This document shows positions 9,355 through 19,826 of a stretch of 64,000 bases of DNA, piece after piece. Within the stretch, counting starts at the first letter, position 1. Each line of letters begins with the position of its first letter. A program made the position numbers and the translations under genes. The stretch is from Actinomycetota bacterium. Lineage in GTDB: Bacteria; Actinomycetota; Actinomycetes; Nanopelagicales; Nanopelagicaceae. The stretch covers positions 186,001 to 250,000 of the forward strand of contig VGBW01000001.1 of the NCBI GenBank assembly GCA_016870365.1, written 5' to 3'. A model generated the notes under the pieces. It was not told the origin of the DNA, did not search any database, and saw nothing but the letters and a program-made list of their open reading frames with translations.

Positions 9355-9915
9355 ATGGCTACCACCAATGATCTCAAGAATGGAATGACGCTGGATATCG
9401 AAGGTCAGCTCTGGGGCGTTGTGGAGTTTCAGCATGTGAAGCCAGGAAAAGGTCCAGCCTTTGTGCGAACCAAGCTCAAGAATGTGCTTTCAGGAAAAGT
9501 GGTCGAGAGAACTTTCAACGCTGGCGTAAAGGTGGAGGTGGCAATCCTTGAAAAGCGGGACATGCAATTCCTCTATAAGGATCAAGCAGGCTTTGTTTTC
9601 ATGGACTCCAACACCTATGACCAGGTCACCATCTCTGCCGAAAAGGTAGGCGATGCTGCCAATTACATGCTGGAGAATACCGAGGCGATAGTTGCGGTGC
9701 ACGAGGGAAATCCGCTTTACGTTGAACTTCCAGCGAACGTTCCTTTAAAGATCACCTATACCGAGCCAGGCCTGCAAGGAGATCGCTCATCTGCAGGTTC
9801 AAAGCCAGCAACCCTTGAAACGGGAATCACAATTCAGGTTCCACTCTTTATCAAGCAAGACGAGGTTGTCTTAGTCGATACGCGCAATGGCGATTATCTT
9901 GGGCGCGCAAATTAA
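9355..9915 (+). CDS. efp: Translation elongation factor P
   Basis: A 186-residue EF-P, which binds between P and E sites and rescues ribosomes stalled on polyproline. It has the KOW-like N domain with a [16 protein letters not shown] loop near residue 27; the modifiable tip residue is the lysine of KPGKGPA. The C-terminal OB domain ends in the conserved [13 protein letters not shown] place the start at the ATG ([10 protein letters not shown]), which matches family N termini; a longer TTG start adds only three residues. nusB starts immediately after the stop. Confidence 0.96.
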   Translation: MATTNDLKNGMTLDIEGQLWGVVEFQHVKPGKGPAFVRTKLKNVLSGKVVERTFNAGVKVEVAILEKRDMQFLYKDQAGFVFMDSNTYDQVTISAEKVGDAANYMLENTEAIVAVHEGNPLYVELPANVPLKITYTEPGLQGDRSSAGSKPATLETGITIQVPLFIKQDEVVLVDTRNGDYLGRAN

Positions 9916-10326
9916 GTGAGCGGCCGCTCCAAGGCCAGAAAGGCCGCGCTAGATCTGCTCTATGAAGGCGATATCAGAAGAAGCAACGCTGGTGATTTGC
10001 TCTCTAAGAAAATCACTGAGATGGAGTATGAAGCGAGAGAGTTCACGAAAGAGTTACTGGAGGGAATCGAGCTAAATAGACGCAAGATTGATGAGTTAAT
10101 AACCACCTACGCCCAAGGCTGGGATATGGATCGGATGCCAGTTCTAGATAGAAACATCTTGCGGATAGCAATCTTTGAACTTCTCTGGAGTGAATCAGTT
10201 CCGGTTGGAGTCGTAATCAGCGAGGCTCTAGAGCTCGCGAGCAACTTTTCAACGGAGGAATCAAGCAAGTACATAAATGGAGTTCTAAGTAAGGTACTGG
10301 AAATTAGGTCCGATCTCCTTCTTTAA
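9916..10326 (+). CDS. nusB: Transcription antitermination factor NusB
   Basis: A 136-residue all-helical NusB with a GTG start directly abutting efp. The N terminus SKARKAALDLLYEGDIR matches the family's arginine-rich RNA-contact helix. The second half has MPVLDRNILRIAIFELLW near residue 74 and VISEALELASNF near 97, the most conserved NusB block. It acts with NusA, NusE and NusG on rRNA transcription. Its last 23 bp overlap the end of bldD on the opposite strand, leaving no room for a conventional terminator. Confidence 0.95.
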   Translation: MSGRSKARKAALDLLYEGDIRRSNAGDLLSKKITEMEYEAREFTKELLEGIELNRRKIDELITTYAQGWDMDRMPVLDRNILRIAIFELLWSESVPVGVVISEALELASNFSTEESSKYINGVLSKVLEIRSDLLL

Positions 10327-10789
10327 AGAGAAGCTCTCTTAGTTCCAAAGCTTTTCTAAGATCGCTAGGCTCCTTCTGAACCAAAAGACCCAGAGCTTCA
10401 TTGTCTTGGTAACGAATACTCATAATCTCGCCATTCCAATCATCACGTCTTTCGGCGATAAATGATAAGAGACTATGAAGCTGGGTAATCAAAGCATCTT
10501 CTTCCCCTAGTCTGCTTTTCAAGTGTCTAAGGTCAATTCGTAAGCCCCAGTTTGATTGAATCGACTCCTGCTTAACTTCAGTTTGAAAGAGAGCCGAGAG
10601 GGGTACGCCGTAGAATTCACAGAGGGATTTAGCCCTTGAGATGCTTAGCGATCGCGTGCCTCTCTCATAGGATCCGATGACGACTGCCTTCCACTTTCCC
10701 CGCGAGCCAATCTCCACTTGCTTCAAGGTTAGGTTCTGTTGCTTTCTTATCTGTCTAAGTCTTTTTGATATCTCTAGCGGCGTTGTCAT
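10304..10789 (-). CDS. bldD: BldD-like transcriptional regulator
   Basis: A 161-residue regulator with an N-terminal XRE-type helix-turn-helix (about residues 7-65, including SYERGTRSLS) and a C-terminal domain like BldD of Streptomyces. The C-terminal domain keeps the cyclic-di-GMP signature RxD-X8-RxxD, with R115, D117, R126 and D129. In Streptomyces, c-di-GMP dimerises BldD on DNA to repress development genes; its targets here are unknown. The nusB-bldD-pyrR order is the conserved actinobacterial one. I chose the ATG at 10789 because a TATTTT hexamer sits 6 nt before it. Confidence 0.88.
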   Translation of the reverse strand: MTTPLEISKRLRQIRKQQNLTLKQVEIGSRGKWKAVVIGSYERGTRSLSISRAKSLCEFYGVPLSALFQTEVKQESIQSNWGLRIDLRHLKSRLGEEDALITQLHSLLSFIAERRDDWNGEIMSIRYQDNEALGLLVQKEPSDLRKALELRELLFKEGDRT

Positions 10790-10795
10790 AGGGGA

Positions 10796-10801
10796 AAAAT
10801 A
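10796..10801 (-). promoter_or_regulatory. -10 element TATTTT of bldD
   Basis: On the minus strand TATTTT ends 6 nt before the bldD ATG at 10789, predicting a leaderless mRNA and supporting that start over one six codons upstream. Confidence 0.5.
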
Positions 10802-10861
10802 GGGCAAGCAGGAAAGTTGAGGTTCTGCTTTTCCACAGATCTAGCAGCCTGCCTTTCATGC

Positions 10862-10867
10862 TAGTAT
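10862..10867 (+). promoter_or_regulatory. -10 element TAGTAT of the pyr operon
   Basis: TAGTAT lies 47 nt before the pyrR ATG. Transcription would start near 10874, just before the PyrR-binding hairpin. Unlike most units here, this one needs a leader. Confidence 0.5.
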
Positions 10868-10874
10868 TGGTCAA

Positions 10875-10910
10875 CCTTTAACGATCCGTCCTGTGAGGCG
10901 GCGAAGGAGC
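10875..10910 (+). promoter_or_regulatory. PyrR-binding RNA hairpin over the pyrR ribosome binding site
   Basis: The leader holds the PyrR anti-antiterminator-type loop of Actinobacteria. CCTT (10875-10878) pairs with AAGG (10904-10907). An inner stem pairs CCGTC (10886-10890) with GGCGG (10897-10901) around the loop CTGTGA. The Shine-Dalgarno AGGAG (10905-10909) is partly in the outer stem, so PyrR bound with UMP would be expected to block translation of pyrR and the genes coupled to it. Confidence 0.8.
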
Positions 10911-10914
10911 AAGA

Positions 10915-11448
10915 ATGAGCGTAATTCTAAATAGCGGTGAAATCTCCCGCGCGCTACGGCGCATTTCCCACGAAATACTAGAAAGAAACCACGGATCTGA
11001 AAACCTCGTCCTGCTTGGTATTCCTACTAGAGGGGCCTACTTGAGTCAGCGAATCGCTGTTGCCATCTGTGAGATTGAAAAGACCACTCTTGAAAGTGGA
11101 ACCCTTGATATCACCATGTATCGGGACGATCTCCGCCTAAAAACTCCTAGAACCCTGCTGCCGACTACTATTCCGGGAGGCAGCATCGATGGAAAAGATG
11201 TAGTTCTGATAGATGATGTTTTCTATTCAGGGCGAACGATAAGGGCAGCCCTTGATGCTTTGAATGAGATGGGCCGCCCAAAGAGTGTTCAACTTGCCGT
11301 TCTAATTGACCGTGGCCATCGAGAGCTGCCCATAAGAGCTGACTTTGTAGGAAAGAACATACCCACTGCCAAAGAGGAATCAGTTCGAGTGCATTTAAGC
11401 GAGATTGATTCAGTAGATGAAGTGATCATCGAAGGGAGATCCCTATGA
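10915..11448 (+). CDS. pyrR: PyrR bifunctional regulator / uracil phosphoribosyltransferase
   Basis: A 177-residue type I phosphoribosyltransferase. The PRPP-binding loop reads [19 protein letters not shown] (about residues 97-115). The N terminus has [16 protein letters not shown], and the [17 protein letters not shown] stretch near 139 is typical of PyrR. Family members bind pyr leader RNA when UMP is present, and have weak uracil phosphoribosyltransferase activity. A matching RNA hairpin lies directly upstream. It overlaps pyrB by 4 bp (ATGA), as expected for a coupled operon. Confidence 0.96.
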   Translation: MSVILNSGEISRALRRISHEILERNHGSENLVLLGIPTRGAYLSQRIAVAICEIEKTTLESGTLDITMYRDDLRLKTPRTLLPTTIPGGSIDGKDVVLIDDVFYSGRTIRAALDALNEMGRPKSVQLAVLIDRGHRELPIRADFVGKNIPTAKEESVRVHLSEIDSVDEVIIEGRSL

Positions 11449-12407
11449 AGCATCTCCTATCTATAAATGATCTAAGCAAGGATGAAGCAATAGAGATCTT
11501 GGATACTGCAGCAGAACTTGCCCGCCTTGCTGAGGGCGCAGTTAAAAAATTCCCAACCTTGCGTGGAAGAACTGTGGTCAATCTATTCTTCGAGGATTCC
11601 ACGAGAACTCGGATCTCATTTGAAGCAGCTGCCAAACGATTATCTGCCGATGTCATCAATTTTGCTGCCAAAGGTTCAAGCCTTAGTAAGGGAGAAAGTC
11701 TTAAAGATACTGCCTTAACACTGCAAGCCATGGGGGCAGATGCAGTCGTTATTCGTCATAGCGCCTCTGGTGCGGCCCATCAACTTGCCAAGCAAGAGTG
11801 GATGAAGGGTGTGGTGATCAATGCTGGAGATGGAACTCACGAACATCCCACGCAAGCATTACTTGATGCTTTCACGATTCGCCGCCATCTAAAAGGTAGT
11901 GAGGGTGATTTATCGGGAATCAAAGTTGGAATTGTTGGAGATATTCTTCATTCACGAGTAGCAAGAAGCAACATCTTGCTTCTGAAAAAGCTCGGAGCAG
12001 AGGTAGTTTTGATAGCTCCACCGACCCTGATTCCTGTGGGAGTATCTCAATGGGGCGTTGATGTTAGTTATTCACTCGATGATCAGATCAAGTCACTTGA
12101 AGTGATCATCGTTCTTCGGGTACAGAAAGAGCGTATGAATGATCTCTACTTTCCAACCGAGCGCGAATACGCTAGGGGATATGGACTCAATTCTGAGCGA
12201 ATGGAAGGGATGAAAGACAAAGCGATAGTTATGCATCCAGGGCCTATGAATCGTGGCCTTGAGATTTCGGCTGATTCAGCCGATTCTGCCCGCTCAGTGA
12301 TTGTCGAACAAGTTGCCAATGGCGTGAGCGTTCGTATGGCGGTGCTATATCTCTTACTTGGTGGGGCCACCTTTAAGGAGCTATCTAGTAGTGGGGAGAA
12401 TCTGTGA
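11445..12407 (+). CDS. pyrB: Aspartate carbamoyltransferase, catalytic subunit
   Basis: A 320-residue ATCase that condenses carbamoyl phosphate with aspartate. The carbamoyl phosphate site [13 protein letters not shown] lies at about residues 44-56 and the [12 protein letters not shown] loop near 79-90. The [14 protein letters not shown] motif is at about 128-141, and [10 protein letters not shown] near 263. It is the second gene of the operon, overlapping both pyrR and pyrC by 4 bp. No pyrI regulatory subunit is present, as usual in Gram-positive bacteria. Confidence 0.97.
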   Translation: MKHLLSINDLSKDEAIEILDTAAELARLAEGAVKKFPTLRGRTVVNLFFEDSTRTRISFEAAAKRLSADVINFAAKGSSLSKGESLKDTALTLQAMGADAVVIRHSASGAAHQLAKQEWMKGVVINAGDGTHEHPTQALLDAFTIRRHLKGSEGDLSGIKVGIVGDILHSRVARSNILLLKKLGAEVVLIAPPTLIPVGVSQWGVDVSYSLDDQIKSLEVIIVLRVQKERMNDLYFPTEREYARGYGLNSERMEGMKDKAIVMHPGPMNRGLEISADSADSARSVIVEQVANGVSVRMAVLYLLLGGATFKELSSSGENL

Positions 12408-13678
12408 ATTCATATCGCATCAAGGCGGCTAGTGATTCAAATGGAAAAGTCGGTGATCACTTTGTATCGGGCGGTAAATTCGTAAAAGAAGGTGAGTTAG
12501 CAAATGATGCTCAGGTAATCGATGCTAAAGGATTGACGATTCTTCCAGGATTTGTTGATTTACACACTCATCTACGTGAGCCAGGCAAGGAGGATGCCGA
12601 GACTGTATTAACCGGTTCTATGGCGGCAGCCGCTGGGGGATTTACTGCGATATCTGCAATGCCTAATACCCTGCCGGTTGCCGATACTGCAGGAGTGGTT
12701 GAACAGGTTTATCGACTAGGAAAGCATCATGGAATATGTGATGTCTATCCGATTGGGGCAGTAACTGTTGGCCAGCGTGGGCAAGTGCTTGCCGAACTAT
12801 CTGCGATGAATCAGTCTGAAGCTGGGGTTCGTATTTTTAGCGATGATGGCTATTGCGTTTATGATCCGTTGGTCATGAGAAGAGCTCTTGAGTATGTGAA
12901 AACCTTTGATGGAATTATTGCTCAGCACGCCCAAGATCCAAGATTGACTGAAGATTCACAGATGAATGAAGGCGAAGTTTCAGCACGCCTTGGGCTAAAG
13001 GGCTGGCCTGCAGTGGCTGAAGAGGCGGTCATCGCAAGAGATGTTCTTCTTGCAGAGCATGTCGATTCTCGCTTACACATCTGTCATGTGACTACTGCTG
13101 GTGGAGTCGAAATTGTGAGAAATGCTAAGAGGCGTGGGATAATGGTTACCGCCGAAGTGACGCCACATCATCTACTTCTAACTGACGACTTGGCCGAAAG
13201 CTACAATCCAGTTTACAAAGTGAATCCTCCGCTTCGAACTAGGAATGATGTTCAAGCTCTGCGTGAAGGGTTAGCTGATGGGACAATAGACATAATTGCC
13301 ACAGATCACGCGCCTCATCCTCATGAGTCAAAGGATTGTGAATGGGATGCTGCAGCATTTGGAATGATTGGCCTTGAGACAGCATTCTCTATTTCTTATC
13401 AGGTGATGGTCGAGACGAAGCTTCTAACTCTTGCGCAACTAGTCGATCGTCTCTCAAAGATTCCAGCGCAGATAGGACGCTATGAGGACCATGGATCAAT
13501 AGACGAAGGGATGGCTGCTAACTTTACATTGGCAGATCTTGGAGCCAGATGGCAGGTTGAGCGCAGCAAGCTTGAATCTAAGAGCAGGAACACACCCTTT
13601 GATGGCCTGGATTTGCCAGGAGTTATTAGTAAGACGTTCCATAATGGCGTACTGGTTTATGAGCGGAAATCGAAGTAG
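12404..13678 (+). CDS. pyrC: Dihydroorotase
   Basis: A 424-residue type I dihydroorotase of the amidohydrolase superfamily. Metal ligands are visible in [15 protein letters not shown] near residue 50, [12 protein letters not shown] near 225, and [15 protein letters not shown] near 300. The conserved EVTPHHL segment lies near 249. It closes carbamoyl aspartate to dihydroorotate. The GTG start overlaps the pyrB stop (GTGA). carA starts right after its stop. Confidence 0.96.
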   Translation: MNSYRIKAASDSNGKVGDHFVSGGKFVKEGELANDAQVIDAKGLTILPGFVDLHTHLREPGKEDAETVLTGSMAAAAGGFTAISAMPNTLPVADTAGVVEQVYRLGKHHGICDVYPIGAVTVGQRGQVLAELSAMNQSEAGVRIFSDDGYCVYDPLVMRRALEYVKTFDGIIAQHAQDPRLTEDSQMNEGEVSARLGLKGWPAVAEEAVIARDVLLAEHVDSRLHICHVTTAGGVEIVRNAKRRGIMVTAEVTPHHLLLTDDLAESYNPVYKVNPPLRTRNDVQALREGLADGTIDIIATDHAPHPHESKDCEWDAAAFGMIGLETAFSISYQVMVETKLLTLAQLVDRLSKIPAQIGRYEDHGSIDEGMAANFTLADLGARWQVERSKLESKSRNTPFDGLDLPGVISKTFHNGVLVYERKSK

Positions 13679-14791
13679 ATGTCGGCGTATTTAGTTCTAG
13701 ATGATGGCCGCGTCTTTGAAGGAGAGCCTTGGGCTTGCCAAGGCGAAGCTTATGGCGAAGCAGTTTTTTCAACCGGAATGACTGGGTATCAAGAGACTTT
13801 GACTGATCCAAGTTATCACCGGCAGGTTGTAATAATGACTGCCCCGCACATTGGCAATACCGGAATGAATTCTCAAGATCAAGAGTCTCGAAGAATCTGG
13901 GTTAGTGGATTTGTGGTTAGAAATCCATCTCCAACATTTTCTAATTGGCGAGCAGAGCGAAGTTTGGAAGATGATTTAGTCTCGAATGGAATAGTTGGAA
14001 TCAAGGGCGTAGATACCAGAGCGCTAACTCTTCATTTGCGCGAGAGAGGGGCGATGAGGGTTGGGATTTTCTCCGGCTCTCAACTCTCCAGAGCAGAAAT
14101 GGTTGTAAAGGTTCGAAGTACGCCAGAAATGGCGGGAGCTTTTTTGGCCGAGGAGGTAACAGTTGATGAGATCAAGATTATCCCTGCTGTTGGAGTAATG
14201 AGGTTTAGAGTTGCAGCGATTGATTTAGGAATTAAATCGGCTACTCCTAGAAATTTGGCTGCTCGCGGGATTGAAGTTCACCTAATGCCAGCATCAATTA
14301 CCTTCGAGGAGATCAAATCTGGGGGTTTTGACGGACTTTTTCTATCAAATGGACCCGGAGATCCGGCAACGATGGGAGCAATCGTTGCTTTGGCCAGATC
14401 AGCTCTTGATGAATCACTTCCAATATTTGGAATCTGCTTTGGCCATCAAATCTTGGGGAGGGCTTTAGGCTTTGACACCTATAAATTGCGCTTCGGTCAC
14501 AGAGGGCTAAATCAACCAGTATTGAACAAAGAGAGTAATAGAGTTGAAATAACTGCTCAAAATCACGGCTTTGCCGTTGATCTCCCCATAGATGGAACTT
14601 TTTCAACAGTCTATGGCCTGGCAAGTGTCACTCATATCAGTCTTAATGACTCCGTTGTTGAAGGTCTAAAGTTATTGGAGAAGCCAGCATTCTCTGTTCA
14701 ATACCATCCAGAGGCAGCTGCTGGTCCACATGATGCCAATTATCTATTTGATGACTTCCTCAGGATGTTAGAGAAGCATGCCTCTCGATAA
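13679..14791 (+). CDS. carA: Carbamoyl phosphate synthetase, small (glutaminase) subunit
   Basis: A 370-residue CarA. The N-terminal small-chain domain has the [15 protein letters not shown] motif near residue 33. The C-terminal class I glutamine amidotransferase has LSNGPGDPA near 221, the nucleophile in [11 protein letters not shown] near 250, and the catalytic His/Glu in [12 protein letters not shown] near 341. It supplies ammonia to CarB. An ATG directly follows the pyrC stop, and the end overlaps carB by 14 bp. Confidence 0.97.
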   Translation: MSAYLVLDDGRVFEGEPWACQGEAYGEAVFSTGMTGYQETLTDPSYHRQVVIMTAPHIGNTGMNSQDQESRRIWVSGFVVRNPSPTFSNWRAERSLEDDLVSNGIVGIKGVDTRALTLHLRERGAMRVGIFSGSQLSRAEMVVKVRSTPEMAGAFLAEEVTVDEIKIIPAVGVMRFRVAAIDLGIKSATPRNLAARGIEVHLMPASITFEEIKSGGFDGLFLSNGPGDPATMGAIVALARSALDESLPIFGICFGHQILGRALGFDTYKLRFGHRGLNQPVLNKESNRVEITAQNHGFAVDLPIDGTFSTVYGLASVTHISLNDSVVEGLKLLEKPAFSVQYHPEAAAGPHDANYLFDDFLRMLEKHASR

Positions 14792-17700
14792 ATCCATTAA
14801 GAGCGTCTTGGTAATCGGCAGTGGTCCGATTGTCATAGGTCAGGCATGCGAATTTGATTACTCAGGAACTCAGGCCTGTCGTGTTTTGAAGTCAGAGGAC
14901 ATTAGAGTAATCCTGGCTAATTCAAACCCTGCAACCATCATGACCGATCCAGAGTTTGCTGACGCCACATATATCGAGCCTCTCACTCTGGACTTTCTAG
15001 AGCAGGTAATCGCTAAAGAACGTCCTGATGCCATCTTGGCAACTCTAGGAGGCCAGACCGCGCTAAATGCTGCAATAACACTCCATGAAAACGGGATCCT
15101 AGAAAGGTATCAGACAAGGCTAATCGGAGCAGATGTGGCTGCAATCAGACGTGGAGAGAATCGAGAAGAGTTTAGAGCTATCGTTGAAAAAGTCGGGGGA
15201 GAGTCTGCAAAGTCAATGATCTGCCAGAGCATCGATGAATGCCTTGAAGCAGTTGTAGAGCTCAATTACCCAGTGGTGGTAAGACCATCTTTCACTATGG
15301 GAGGCCTTGGCAGTGGTATCGCCTCTAATCAAAAGGAGCTAGAACAAATTGCTGGGGCTGGTCTTCGTTTCAGCCCAGTCAATGAGGTGCTGCTAGAGGA
15401 ATCGATCATCGGTTGGAAAGAATTTGAGTTAGAAGTCATGCGTGATAACCATGACAATGCGGTAATTGTGTGTAGCATCGAAAATATCGATCCCATGGGA
15501 GTGCACACAGGAGATTCAATAACAGTAGCTCCTGCTTTAACCTTAACAGACGTCGAATTTCAGAACTTAAGAAACCTGAGTATCGCAATCATTCGTGAAG
15601 TTGGGGTGGCAACCGGCGGCTGCAATATCCAATTTGCCATAAATCCAGCAAATGGACGAGTGGTGGTAATCGAAATGAACCCAAGAGTTTCAAGAAGTAG
15701 CGCTCTTGCCTCGAAGGCGACTGGGTTTCCTATTGCCAAGATAGCTACGAAACTTGCAATTGGGTACTCATTAAATGAGATCCCCAATGATATTACCCAG
15801 AAAACGCCGGCCTCATTTGAGCCAACCCTTGACTACATCGTGGTGAAGATTCCCAGATTTGCCTTTGAGAAATTTCCAGAGGCAGATTCCCGTCTAACTA
15901 CCACGATGAAAAGTGTCGGGGAAACGATGGCCTTTGGGCGCTCATTTCCGGAAGCGCTACAGAAAGCTATGCGAAGCCTTGAGAAGAAAGGCTCATCCTT
16001 TTCCTGGGATATTTCTGAAAACCTTGAAGAATTGATGAAGAAGATTGCCATTCCCACTCAAGAAAGGCTAGTTCAAGTACAACACGCCTTGGCGCTTGGC
16101 GCTTCAATTGAAGATGTTTTCGCTAGATGTGCCATAGATCCATGGTTTCTGTCCCAGATTGTTGAGATTAACAGCAGAGCAATGGAGATCAAAAACGCTC
16201 CGGAGTTGTCTCTTGAACTTCTCAGAGGTGCCAAAGCAATGGGATTTTCGGACCAGCAAATTGCAGAACTAAGGGGAGATAGTTCATCGGATGTCTTAAG
16301 GCTGCGCGAGAGATTGGGCTTATTCCCGGTATACAAAACAGTTGATACCTGCGCTGGTGAATTTGAGGCCTTTACTCCATATCACTACTCATCCTATGAC
16401 TTAGAAAGTGAGGTCAAACCTCGAAGTAAACCTGCCATCTTGATTCTTGGAAGCGGTCCAAACCGTATCGGGCAAGGTATTGAATTTGATTACTCCTGCG
16501 TTCATGCGTGTTTTGCGCTCTCCGATGCAGGTTATGAAACCATCATGATCAATTGCAATCCAGAGACAGTTTCTACCGACTATGACACTGCTAATCGTCT
16601 CTATTTTGAACCTTTGACGGTCGAGGACGTTCTTGAGATATATCGAGCCGAACTGGCAGCAGGGCCCATTTCGGGAGTGATAGTTCAGTTAGGCGGGCAG
16701 ACTCCTCTTGGCATTGCTGCTGCGCTAAAGGCTGCTGGTCTGCCAATTCTGGGAACTTCTCCCGAGGCAATACATCTAGCTGAAGATCGCGGCGCTTTTG
16801 GCAAAGTATTGGAAAAAGCTTCTCTTAGGGCTCCTGAGTTTGGAACTGGGTTTTCATTCCAAGATGCCCTAAAAGTTGCCACAGAGGTTGGATACCCAGT
16901 TCTAGTTCGACCTTCTTTCGTCCTTGGGGGGCGAGGAATGCAGATCGTTTACGATGATGCCTCCTTAGAGGGGTTTATAACTATCGCTGCACAAATTAAT
17001 CCTGAGCATCCAGTTTTGATAGATAAATTTTTGGATGATGCCATAGAAATAGACGTTGATGCTCTCTATGACGGAAGCGAGCTCTATCTTGCAGGGATAA
17101 TGGAGCATGTTGAAGAAGCGGGCGTTCACTCGGGTGACTCGGCCTGCGTAATTCCAGCACAGTCGCTAACCAAGGAATTAGTCACGCGAATTAGACAGGC
17201 CACAGAAAAGCTTGCTGCAAGCATTGGTGTTTTAGGGCTTATTAACATCCAATATGCGATCTCAAAGTCAAAACTCTATGTCTTAGAGGCAAACCCAAGA
17301 GCCTCTCGGACAGTTCCATTTGTTGGCAAATCAACGGGAATCCAAGTTGCCAAAGCGGCTGCATTAATCACAACAGGTGCCAAGATCTCCGATTTACGCC
17401 AGCAAAAGATGCTTCCAGTAACGGGAGATGGAATTGCTAGAGGAGTTAGCGTTAAAGAAGCGGTGCTTCCATTCAATCGATTTCGAAGAGTCGATGGTGA
17501 GGGTGTTGATACCGTCCTTGGTCCAGAGATGAAGTCGACAGGCGAGGTAATGGGAATCGCTTCAAGTTTTGGAGCGGCCTTTGCCAAGTCACAGATTGCA
17601 GCTTTTAGCGCACTACCACTAAGGGGTGCAATCTTTATATCTCTTGCAGATAAGGATAAGGAGGAATCACTGTCAGCTGTGAAGGAGTTATCTGAACTCG

Positions 17701-18035
17701 ATTTCAAGTTATATGCAACCGCTGGAACCCATAGTTTCCTTGCCGCCCATGATGTAGCAACTGAGCTTGTTGCCAAACATGGCGAAAAGACTTCAAATAC
17801 CGCTACGATCTCAGCAGTAGATCTGATCAACCGAGGCAAGATTGCACTTGTGATAAACACACCTTTTGGACGAGGTGCAGCTAAGGATGGGCGAAAGATA
17901 CGGACTGCTGCAGTTGCCAGGGGGGTCTCCTGTGTTACCACCCTTCCAGGGCTAAAGGCTGCCGTTGAGGGAATAAAGGAACTTAGGCGAGGCAAGTTGA
18001 TAGCTAAATCAATCCAAGAGTGGCACGCCTTGTGA
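14778..18035 (+). CDS. carB: Carbamoyl phosphate synthetase, large subunit
   Basis: A full-length CarB of 1085 residues with two homologous ATP-grasp halves. The first begins [21 protein letters not shown] near residue 10 and the second [20 protein letters not shown] near 554. Paired [16 protein letters not shown] and [16 protein letters not shown] motifs mark the two active sites. The C-terminal MGS-like allosteric domain (about 940-1085) includes [10 protein letters not shown]-like and [11 protein letters not shown] segments, where UMP binds in homologues. It makes carbamoyl phosphate for pyrimidines and arginine. It overlaps pyrK by 4 bp if pyrK starts at 18032. Confidence 0.98.
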   Translation: MPLDKSIKSVLVIGSGPIVIGQACEFDYSGTQACRVLKSEDIRVILANSNPATIMTDPEFADATYIEPLTLDFLEQVIAKERPDAILATLGGQTALNAAITLHENGILERYQTRLIGADVAAIRRGENREEFRAIVEKVGGESAKSMICQSIDECLEAVVELNYPVVVRPSFTMGGLGSGIASNQKELEQIAGAGLRFSPVNEVLLEESIIGWKEFELEVMRDNHDNAVIVCSIENIDPMGVHTGDSITVAPALTLTDVEFQNLRNLSIAIIREVGVATGGCNIQFAINPANGRVVVIEMNPRVSRSSALASKATGFPIAKIATKLAIGYSLNEIPNDITQKTPASFEPTLDYIVVKIPRFAFEKFPEADSRLTTTMKSVGETMAFGRSFPEALQKAMRSLEKKGSSFSWDISENLEELMKKIAIPTQERLVQVQHALALGASIEDVFARCAIDPWFLSQIVEINSRAMEIKNAPELSLELLRGAKAMGFSDQQIAELRGDSSSDVLRLRERLGLFPVYKTVDTCAGEFEAFTPYHYSSYDLESEVKPRSKPAILILGSGPNRIGQGIEFDYSCVHACFALSDAGYETIMINCNPETVSTDYDTANRLYFEPLTVEDVLEIYRAELAAGPISGVIVQLGGQTPLGIAAALKAAGLPILGTSPEAIHLAEDRGAFGKVLEKASLRAPEFGTGFSFQDALKVATEVGYPVLVRPSFVLGGRGMQIVYDDASLEGFITIAAQINPEHPVLIDKFLDDAIEIDVDALYDGSELYLAGIMEHVEEAGVHSGDSACVIPAQSLTKELVTRIRQATEKLAASIGVLGLINIQYAISKSKLYVLEANPRASRTVPFVGKSTGIQVAKAAALITTGAKISDLRQQKMLPVTGDGIARGVSVKEAVLPFNRFRRVDGEGVDTVLGPEMKSTGEVMGIASSFGAAFAKSQIAAFSALPLRGAIFISLADKDKEESLSAVKELSELDFKLYATAGTHSFLAAHDVATELVAKHGEKTSNTATISAVDLINRGKIALVINTPFGRGAAKDGRKIRTAAVARGVSCVTTLPGLKAAVEGIKELRRGKLIAKSIQEWHAL

Positions 18036-18892
18036 GTTCAATAAATAGACGCGCCCAGCAACGAAATCTTGAGATCATCTCCAATAAAAAGGTCGGGGCC
18101 TATCATCACATGGTCCTTGCTGCGGGAGATATGGCTCAGCATTGCAGTGCCGGAAATTTTGTTGCCGTCTCAGTAGGCGGAACCGGATCTTCGATGATTC
18201 TACGTAGAGCATTCGCAATCTATCGGGCCAGTGATCGTGGGCAATATGGCGGAACCATTGAGTTAGTCATCGCACCTCAGGGACAGGGAAGTCGTTGGCT
18301 TACAAGCCTTGATATCCATGATGTAGTAGACATTGTTGGCCCTCTTGGTACTAGCTTTGGTATTCCAACCGAACCTGCATCGGCGCTCTTAGTTGGTGGA
18401 GGATATGGCTCAGCTCCGCTCTTTGGTTTGGCGGAGGTATTGAAGGAGCGCGGATGCCGAGTAGATATGGTCCTTGGAGCATCTAGCGCTGGAAAGATTT
18501 ATGCCCCTCTTGAAGGAAAACGCAGTGTTAATTCTCTAACCATCACAACCGAGGATGGAGGAGCTGGAATTAAGGGCAGAGTTACGCAGGTTCTTCCAGA
18601 TTTAATTGAAAAGCATGGAATTGAAATCATTTACTCCTGCGGTCCAATGCCGATGATTGCGGCAATTGAGGAAATTTCGTTCAAGGCTGGATTAGTTCAT
18701 CAATGCGCTGTTGAAGAGGCTATGGCTTGCGGTATTGGAATTTGCATGACCTGCGTTCTTCCGGTTAGGGACCCAGATGGAGTGATAAAGATGACTCGTT
18801 CATGCATTGATGGTCCAGTGATGGATGGATCCAGGGTTATCTGGGATAGTTTGCGCAAAGTTCCTCTGGGAACATGGGGCTTTGATGGATAA
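18032..18892 (+). CDS. pyrK: Dihydroorotate dehydrogenase electron transfer subunit
   Basis: A 286-residue PyrK-type protein with an N-terminal FAD-binding barrel (LRRAFAIY near residue 55) and a NAD-binding part with [17 protein letters not shown] near 118. A C-terminal [2Fe-2S] cluster motif has cysteines in [18 protein letters not shown] and again in SCIDGPV. It passes electrons from PyrD to NAD, which makes PyrD a class 1B enzyme. I prefer the GTG at 18032, which overlaps the carB stop as GTGA, over a GTG four codons upstream. Confidence 0.92.
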   Translation: MSSINRRAQQRNLEIISNKKVGAYHHMVLAAGDMAQHCSAGNFVAVSVGGTGSSMILRRAFAIYRASDRGQYGGTIELVIAPQGQGSRWLTSLDIHDVVDIVGPLGTSFGIPTEPASALLVGGGYGSAPLFGLAEVLKERGCRVDMVLGASSAGKIYAPLEGKRSVNSLTITTEDGGAGIKGRVTQVLPDLIEKHGIEIIYSCGPMPMIAAIEEISFKAGLVHQCAVEEAMACGIGICMTCVLPVRDPDGVIKMTRSCIDGPVMDGSRVIWDSLRKVPLGTWGFDG

Positions 18893-19826
18893 GCAGTATC
18901 AAGCATTTGATCCAAGATGCAGATTTGGCAGGAAGTCTTTTCCCTCACCTATCTTCACAGCAAGTGGATGTGCCGGTTCTGGAAAAGAGCTTTCCCAATT
19001 CATTGGCTTAGATGAACTTGGTGCGGTAGTTACTAAGTCAATTTCAGTCAAACCTCGCTCGGGGAGAGCCACTCCGAGAATGGCAGAGACCCCGAGTGGC
19101 ATGCTCAATTCCATTGGACTGCAAGGACCGGGCATAGATCAGTTCTTGGCCGAAGATATTCCTTGGCTTATCGCAAATGACGCTCGAGTCATCGTTTCCA
19201 TATCTGGTGAAACCATTGAAGAGTATGCCTCTCTGGCCAGAAAACTTAGGGGAGTACCTGGCATAAGTGGAATTGAGGTAAACATCTCCTGCCCCAATGT
19301 GGAGAATCGAGGAATGGTCTTTGCCTGCGATCCGGTAGCTTCCAAATTGGTAGTCGAATCAGTAAGGAGAAATATTGGAGGCGAACTGCCAACAATTGTG
19401 AAGCTCTCACCTGATGTGACCGACCTTGTCGCTATTGCTGGAGAAGTTATTGCTGCAGGAGCTGATGGTCTTGCTTTGATAAATACTCTCCTTGGAATGG
19501 CAATAGATATTGATAACATGCGCCCAAAATTGGCGGGTATGACTGGAGGTTTATCAGGGCCAGCGATTAGACCAGTGGCAGTTAGGGCTATTTACCAGGT
19601 ACATGCAGCGTTTAAGGGTATTCCAATCTTGGGAATGGGTGGCGTCGCATCAGGAAGAGACGCTCTGGAGTTAATTATGGCGGGTGCTTCAGCGATCGCG
19701 GTCGGCACTGCCAATTTCGGGGATCCAACGGCTGTCATAAAGGTCAAAAGTGAATTGATAGAACTACTAAAGGAACGGGGTTTTAATTCAGTGGCATCCG
19801 CGGTTGGGGTGGCTCATGAAAAGTAG
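18885..19826 (+). CDS. pyrD: Dihydroorotate dehydrogenase (class 1B catalytic subunit)
   Basis: A 313-residue FMN-binding TIM barrel. The ATG at 18885 overlaps the pyrK stop. The active-site loop is NISCPNVENRG near residue 135, with cysteine rather than serine as the base, as in class 1 enzymes. TKSISVKPRSG near 48 and the phosphate-binding ILGMGGVASGRDALE region near 247 are intact. Pairing with PyrK indicates NAD as electron acceptor, not quinone. pyrF overlaps its end by 11 bp. Confidence 0.95.
   Translation: MDKQYQAFDPRCRFGRKSFPSPIFTASGCAGSGKELSQFIGLDELGAVVTKSISVKPRSGRATPRMAETPSGMLNSIGLQGPGIDQFLAEDIPWLIANDARVIVSISGETIEEYASLARKLRGVPGISGIEVNISCPNVENRGMVFACDPVASKLVVESVRRNIGGELPTIVKLSPDVTDLVAIAGEVIAAGADGLALINTLLGMAIDIDNMRPKLAGMTGGLSGPAIRPVAVRAIYQVHAAFKGIPILGMGGVASGRDALELIMAGASAIAVGTANFGDPTAVIKVKSELIELLKERGFNSVASAVGVAHEK

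Noticed and set aside
17276-17995. A 239-codon open frame on the minus strand inside carB
   Set aside because: It is antisense to the fully conserved C-terminal part of CarB, has a composition typical of shadow frames (rich in Ser, Ala, Pro), and no start signal.
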